DNA from: Thermodesulfobacteriota bacterium
GTDB lineage: Bacteria > Thermosulfidibacterota > Thermosulfidibacteria > Thermosulfidibacterales > B14-G1
Assembly (NCBI GenBank): GCA_024274915.1
Contig: JAJSAC010000018.1
Location: 1-35,001 of the forward strand
Direction of reading: 5' to 3'
DNA: 35,001 nucleotides
Part shown: piece after piece, positions 33,808 to 35,001 of the stretch
Numbering within the stretch: the stretch's first letter is position 1
How the letters are laid out: each line of letters begins with the position of its first letter
Notes under the pieces: model-generated
Databases searched by the model: none
The model's input: only the letters and a program-made list of their open reading frames with translations
What the model was told of the DNA's origin: nothing
Made by a program: the position numbers and the translations under genes

Positions 33808-34679
33808 AGACGCGAGAGGAATGGGGTCGTTTTTTACAGGACAGGCTGGTTGGCAAGATCCTTGAACCTTTGGGTGAGGTGGAATCCCTCTCTCCCATGA
33901 AGAAGGGGAAGAAAGGACTGGTCTTCCTGGTGAAAGGGGTCCACGGAAAGGGGGTGCTCAGGCTCTACAGGGATCCTTTGGTTATGGCCAGGACGAGGAA
34001 GGTTTACGGTTTGTGCCAGGGTGCCGGGGTCTCCGTGGCCCATATCCATTTCTTCGAGATGGGTGGGGCATGGCTTGTTAGAGGGATATGGGGGCTTTCC
34101 CTGGAGGAGTGGGTGGAGCCGTGGAAGGGAGGGGGCAGCCCCTTGTTGGTGGAGCTTGCTCGTCTCCATTCGGTGCGCCGTTCCAGGTGGGGAGATCCCC
34201 TTGTGGGTAAGGGAGGAAGCTGGCTGGATCTGGAGATGGGGAGGACCCGTTCCAGATTACAGAGGTGGGCTGAGTGGATGGGGGTGGACGTGGGACCCTA
34301 CTGGAAGTGGTTGCAGGAGAGGGCCTCCCGGTTGACGCCACTTGAGAGCTACAGCCTGACCCATGGGGATCTGGCACCATCAAATCTAGGGAGCCGGGAA
34401 GGGGAGCCTGTCCTCTTAGATCTGGATCGGGCCCGTTTCACCCATCCCTTGGTGGATGTGGTTGCTCTTGTTCACTATTTTCCCGAGGTACAAGGGAAAG
34501 GGATAGAGGACTATCTCTCCCTTTTGGGTTTTACAGGGGAAGATTGGCTCTTTTTTTCCTGTCTTTTCCACGTAAAGAGGCTGATCAGGGCGCTGAAGCA
34601 TTTCACGAAGGGTGAAGAGGAGTGGGGGAAAGTGGTGGGTGTTCATGAGTCTTGGTTGAGATCAGTGGTGGGCAAATAG
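33804..34679 (+). CDS. Aminoglycoside phosphotransferase/LPS-kinase-like protein
   Basis: 291 residues with a protein-kinase-like fold of the APH/choline kinase group. The catalytic loop is THGDLAPSN (HGD....N) and the metal-binding Asp lies in LLDLDRARFTHPLVDVV. The N-lobe Lys and Gly-rich loop are only loosely recognisable (KKGKKGLVFLVKG, VLRLYRD). Placed after two glycosyltransferase genes, it more likely phosphorylates a sugar of LPS core or another glycan than an antibiotic. GTG 33804 overlaps the preceding stop as GTGA, with GGAGG 4 nt upstream. Confidence 0.78.
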   Translation: MKTREEWGRFLQDRLVGKILEPLGEVESLSPMKKGKKGLVFLVKGVHGKGVLRLYRDPLVMARTRKVYGLCQGAGVSVAHIHFFEMGGAWLVRGIWGLSLEEWVEPWKGGGSPLLVELARLHSVRRSRWGDPLVGKGGSWLDLEMGRTRSRLQRWAEWMGVDVGPYWKWLQERASRLTPLESYSLTHGDLAPSNLGSREGEPVLLDLDRARFTHPLVDVVALVHYFPEVQGKGIEDYLSLLGFTGEDWLFFSCLFHVKRLIRALKHFTKGEEEWGKVVGVHESWLRSVVGK

Positions 34680-34860
34680 ACAAGGCTGGAGGATAAGGAC
34701 CAAGGGAGTAGAGGATTTTTCTAGTGAGTCTTTGGCGGTAGGGACACTTTTCCGGGGAGTTTTAGGGAGCCTTTCCTGTTCAGGACTTCCCCCAAGATTC
34801 CCTTCTTGGTAAAGGCATCATGTTCAGAATTCTGGATTTTCCCTTTCAAACAAGTGAAAA
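34680..34860. other. Non-coding stretch after the kinase-like gene
   Basis: No convincing gene was found. The sequence has several small inverted repeats, including CAGAATTCTG (34825-34834) and a CCTG-TT-CAGG hairpin near 34777. A minus-strand frame crosses it into the heptad repeat but resembles no known protein. It could be the remnant of an insertion element or a structured untranslated region; the sequence does not decide. Confidence 0.35.
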
Positions 34861-34990
34861 GGCGGGGCATTCCTCCCTTGCCCATGGCTGATAGCTGATG
34901 GCTCATGGCTGATAGCAACTGTGAGCTATGAACCATGAACTACGAGCTATGAACTATGAGCTATCATCTCTGCGGTCGGAACGCCCCGCC
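34861..34990. repeat. 130-bp palindromic element built from inverted heptad arrays
   Basis: The outer 13 bases form an inverted repeat with one mismatch (GGCGGGGCATTCC at 34861-34873, GGAACGCCCCGCC at 34978-34990). Inside, 34884-34967 is twelve consecutive 7-mers: first ATGGCTG, ATAGCTG, ATGGCTC, ATGGCTG, ATAGCAA, then CTGTGAG, CTATGAA, CCATGAA, CTACGAG, CTATGAA, CTATGAG, CTATCAT. The second group is the reverse complement of the same heptad family (RGYTSAT), so the whole element can fold as one long imperfect hairpin. Confidence 0.8.
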
Positions 34991-35001
34991 CCTATCCCTA
35001 A

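Noticed and set aside
34721-34936. 71-codon minus-strand frame at the window end
   Set aside because: It runs through the heptad repeat, has no recognisable homology, and its N-terminal residues are simply translated repeat units.

Overview
This window is a gene-dense bacterial chromosome segment, probably from a Gram-negative anaerobe and possibly a thermophilic member of the Desulfobacterota (former Deltaproteobacteria). The Gram-negative call rests on sequence: LapA/LapB-type LPS-assembly domains, an outer-membrane beta-barrel of the MtrB/PioB family, lipoprotein genes and LPS-type glycosyltransferases. The lineage call is weaker. It rests on heavy AGG use for Arg, purine-rich coding strands, many GTG/TTG starts and a decaheme cytochrome/porin pair. 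No rRNA, tRNA, CRISPR or intact transposable element was seen.

Layout. 1-1404: 3' end of a glutamate decarboxylase, convergent with an M20 peptidase. 1586-3957 (+): flavin reductase-like protein, PIN-like protein, J-domain-like protein and patatin phospholipase. 3890-10993 (-): gamma-glutamylcyclotransferase-like protein, plsC, lgt, a TPR protein, lspA, ileS and a TIM-barrel isomerase-like protein, so both dedicated lipoprotein-maturation enzymes Lgt and LspA lie together. 11123-24041 (+): alpha/beta hydrolase, then rplU-rpmA-obg-proB-proA-nadD-rsfS, a fused lapA-lapB gene, a pilC/gspF gene, a TauE-type transporter, an Nfu-type protein, a lone OppC-type permease, a TPR lipoprotein, a PflX-type radical SAM protein and a RodZ-like protein. 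24328-27779 (+): decaheme c-type cytochrome (DmsE/MtrA type, a lipoprotein here) and its MtrB/PioB porin, closed by a strong terminator. 27895-34679 (+): lactate/malate dehydrogenase-like protein, glnE, a frameshifted glycosyltransferase, an intact glycosyltransferase and a sugar-kinase-like protein. The window ends in a palindromic heptad-repeat element.

Main finding. The MtrB/PioB porin reading frame is interrupted by one in-frame TGA (27309-27311). Both sides are in the same frame, and only the downstream part has the C-terminal aromatic beta-signal. Starting 15 nt after the TGA is a perfect 7-bp stem with loop AGGUU, with a possible 4-bp lower stem. Its loop lies 22 nt from the UGA. This fits the general form of a bacterial SECIS element, and the loop resembles that of E. 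coli fdhF (AGGUCU). I therefore propose a selenocysteine-containing outer-membrane electron-conduit porin, with Sec617 and Cys630 in one predicted extracellular loop. A nonsense mutation or sequencing error remains the main alternative.

Other notable points are the LapA-LapB fusion, two intergenic palindromes built from inverted arrays of degenerate 7-mers (6719-6818 and 34861-34990), a glycosyltransferase with a likely -1 shift at a T7 tract, a dehydrogenase homologue with an eroded cofactor site, and a 16-bp perfect palindrome upstream of the cytochrome operon.
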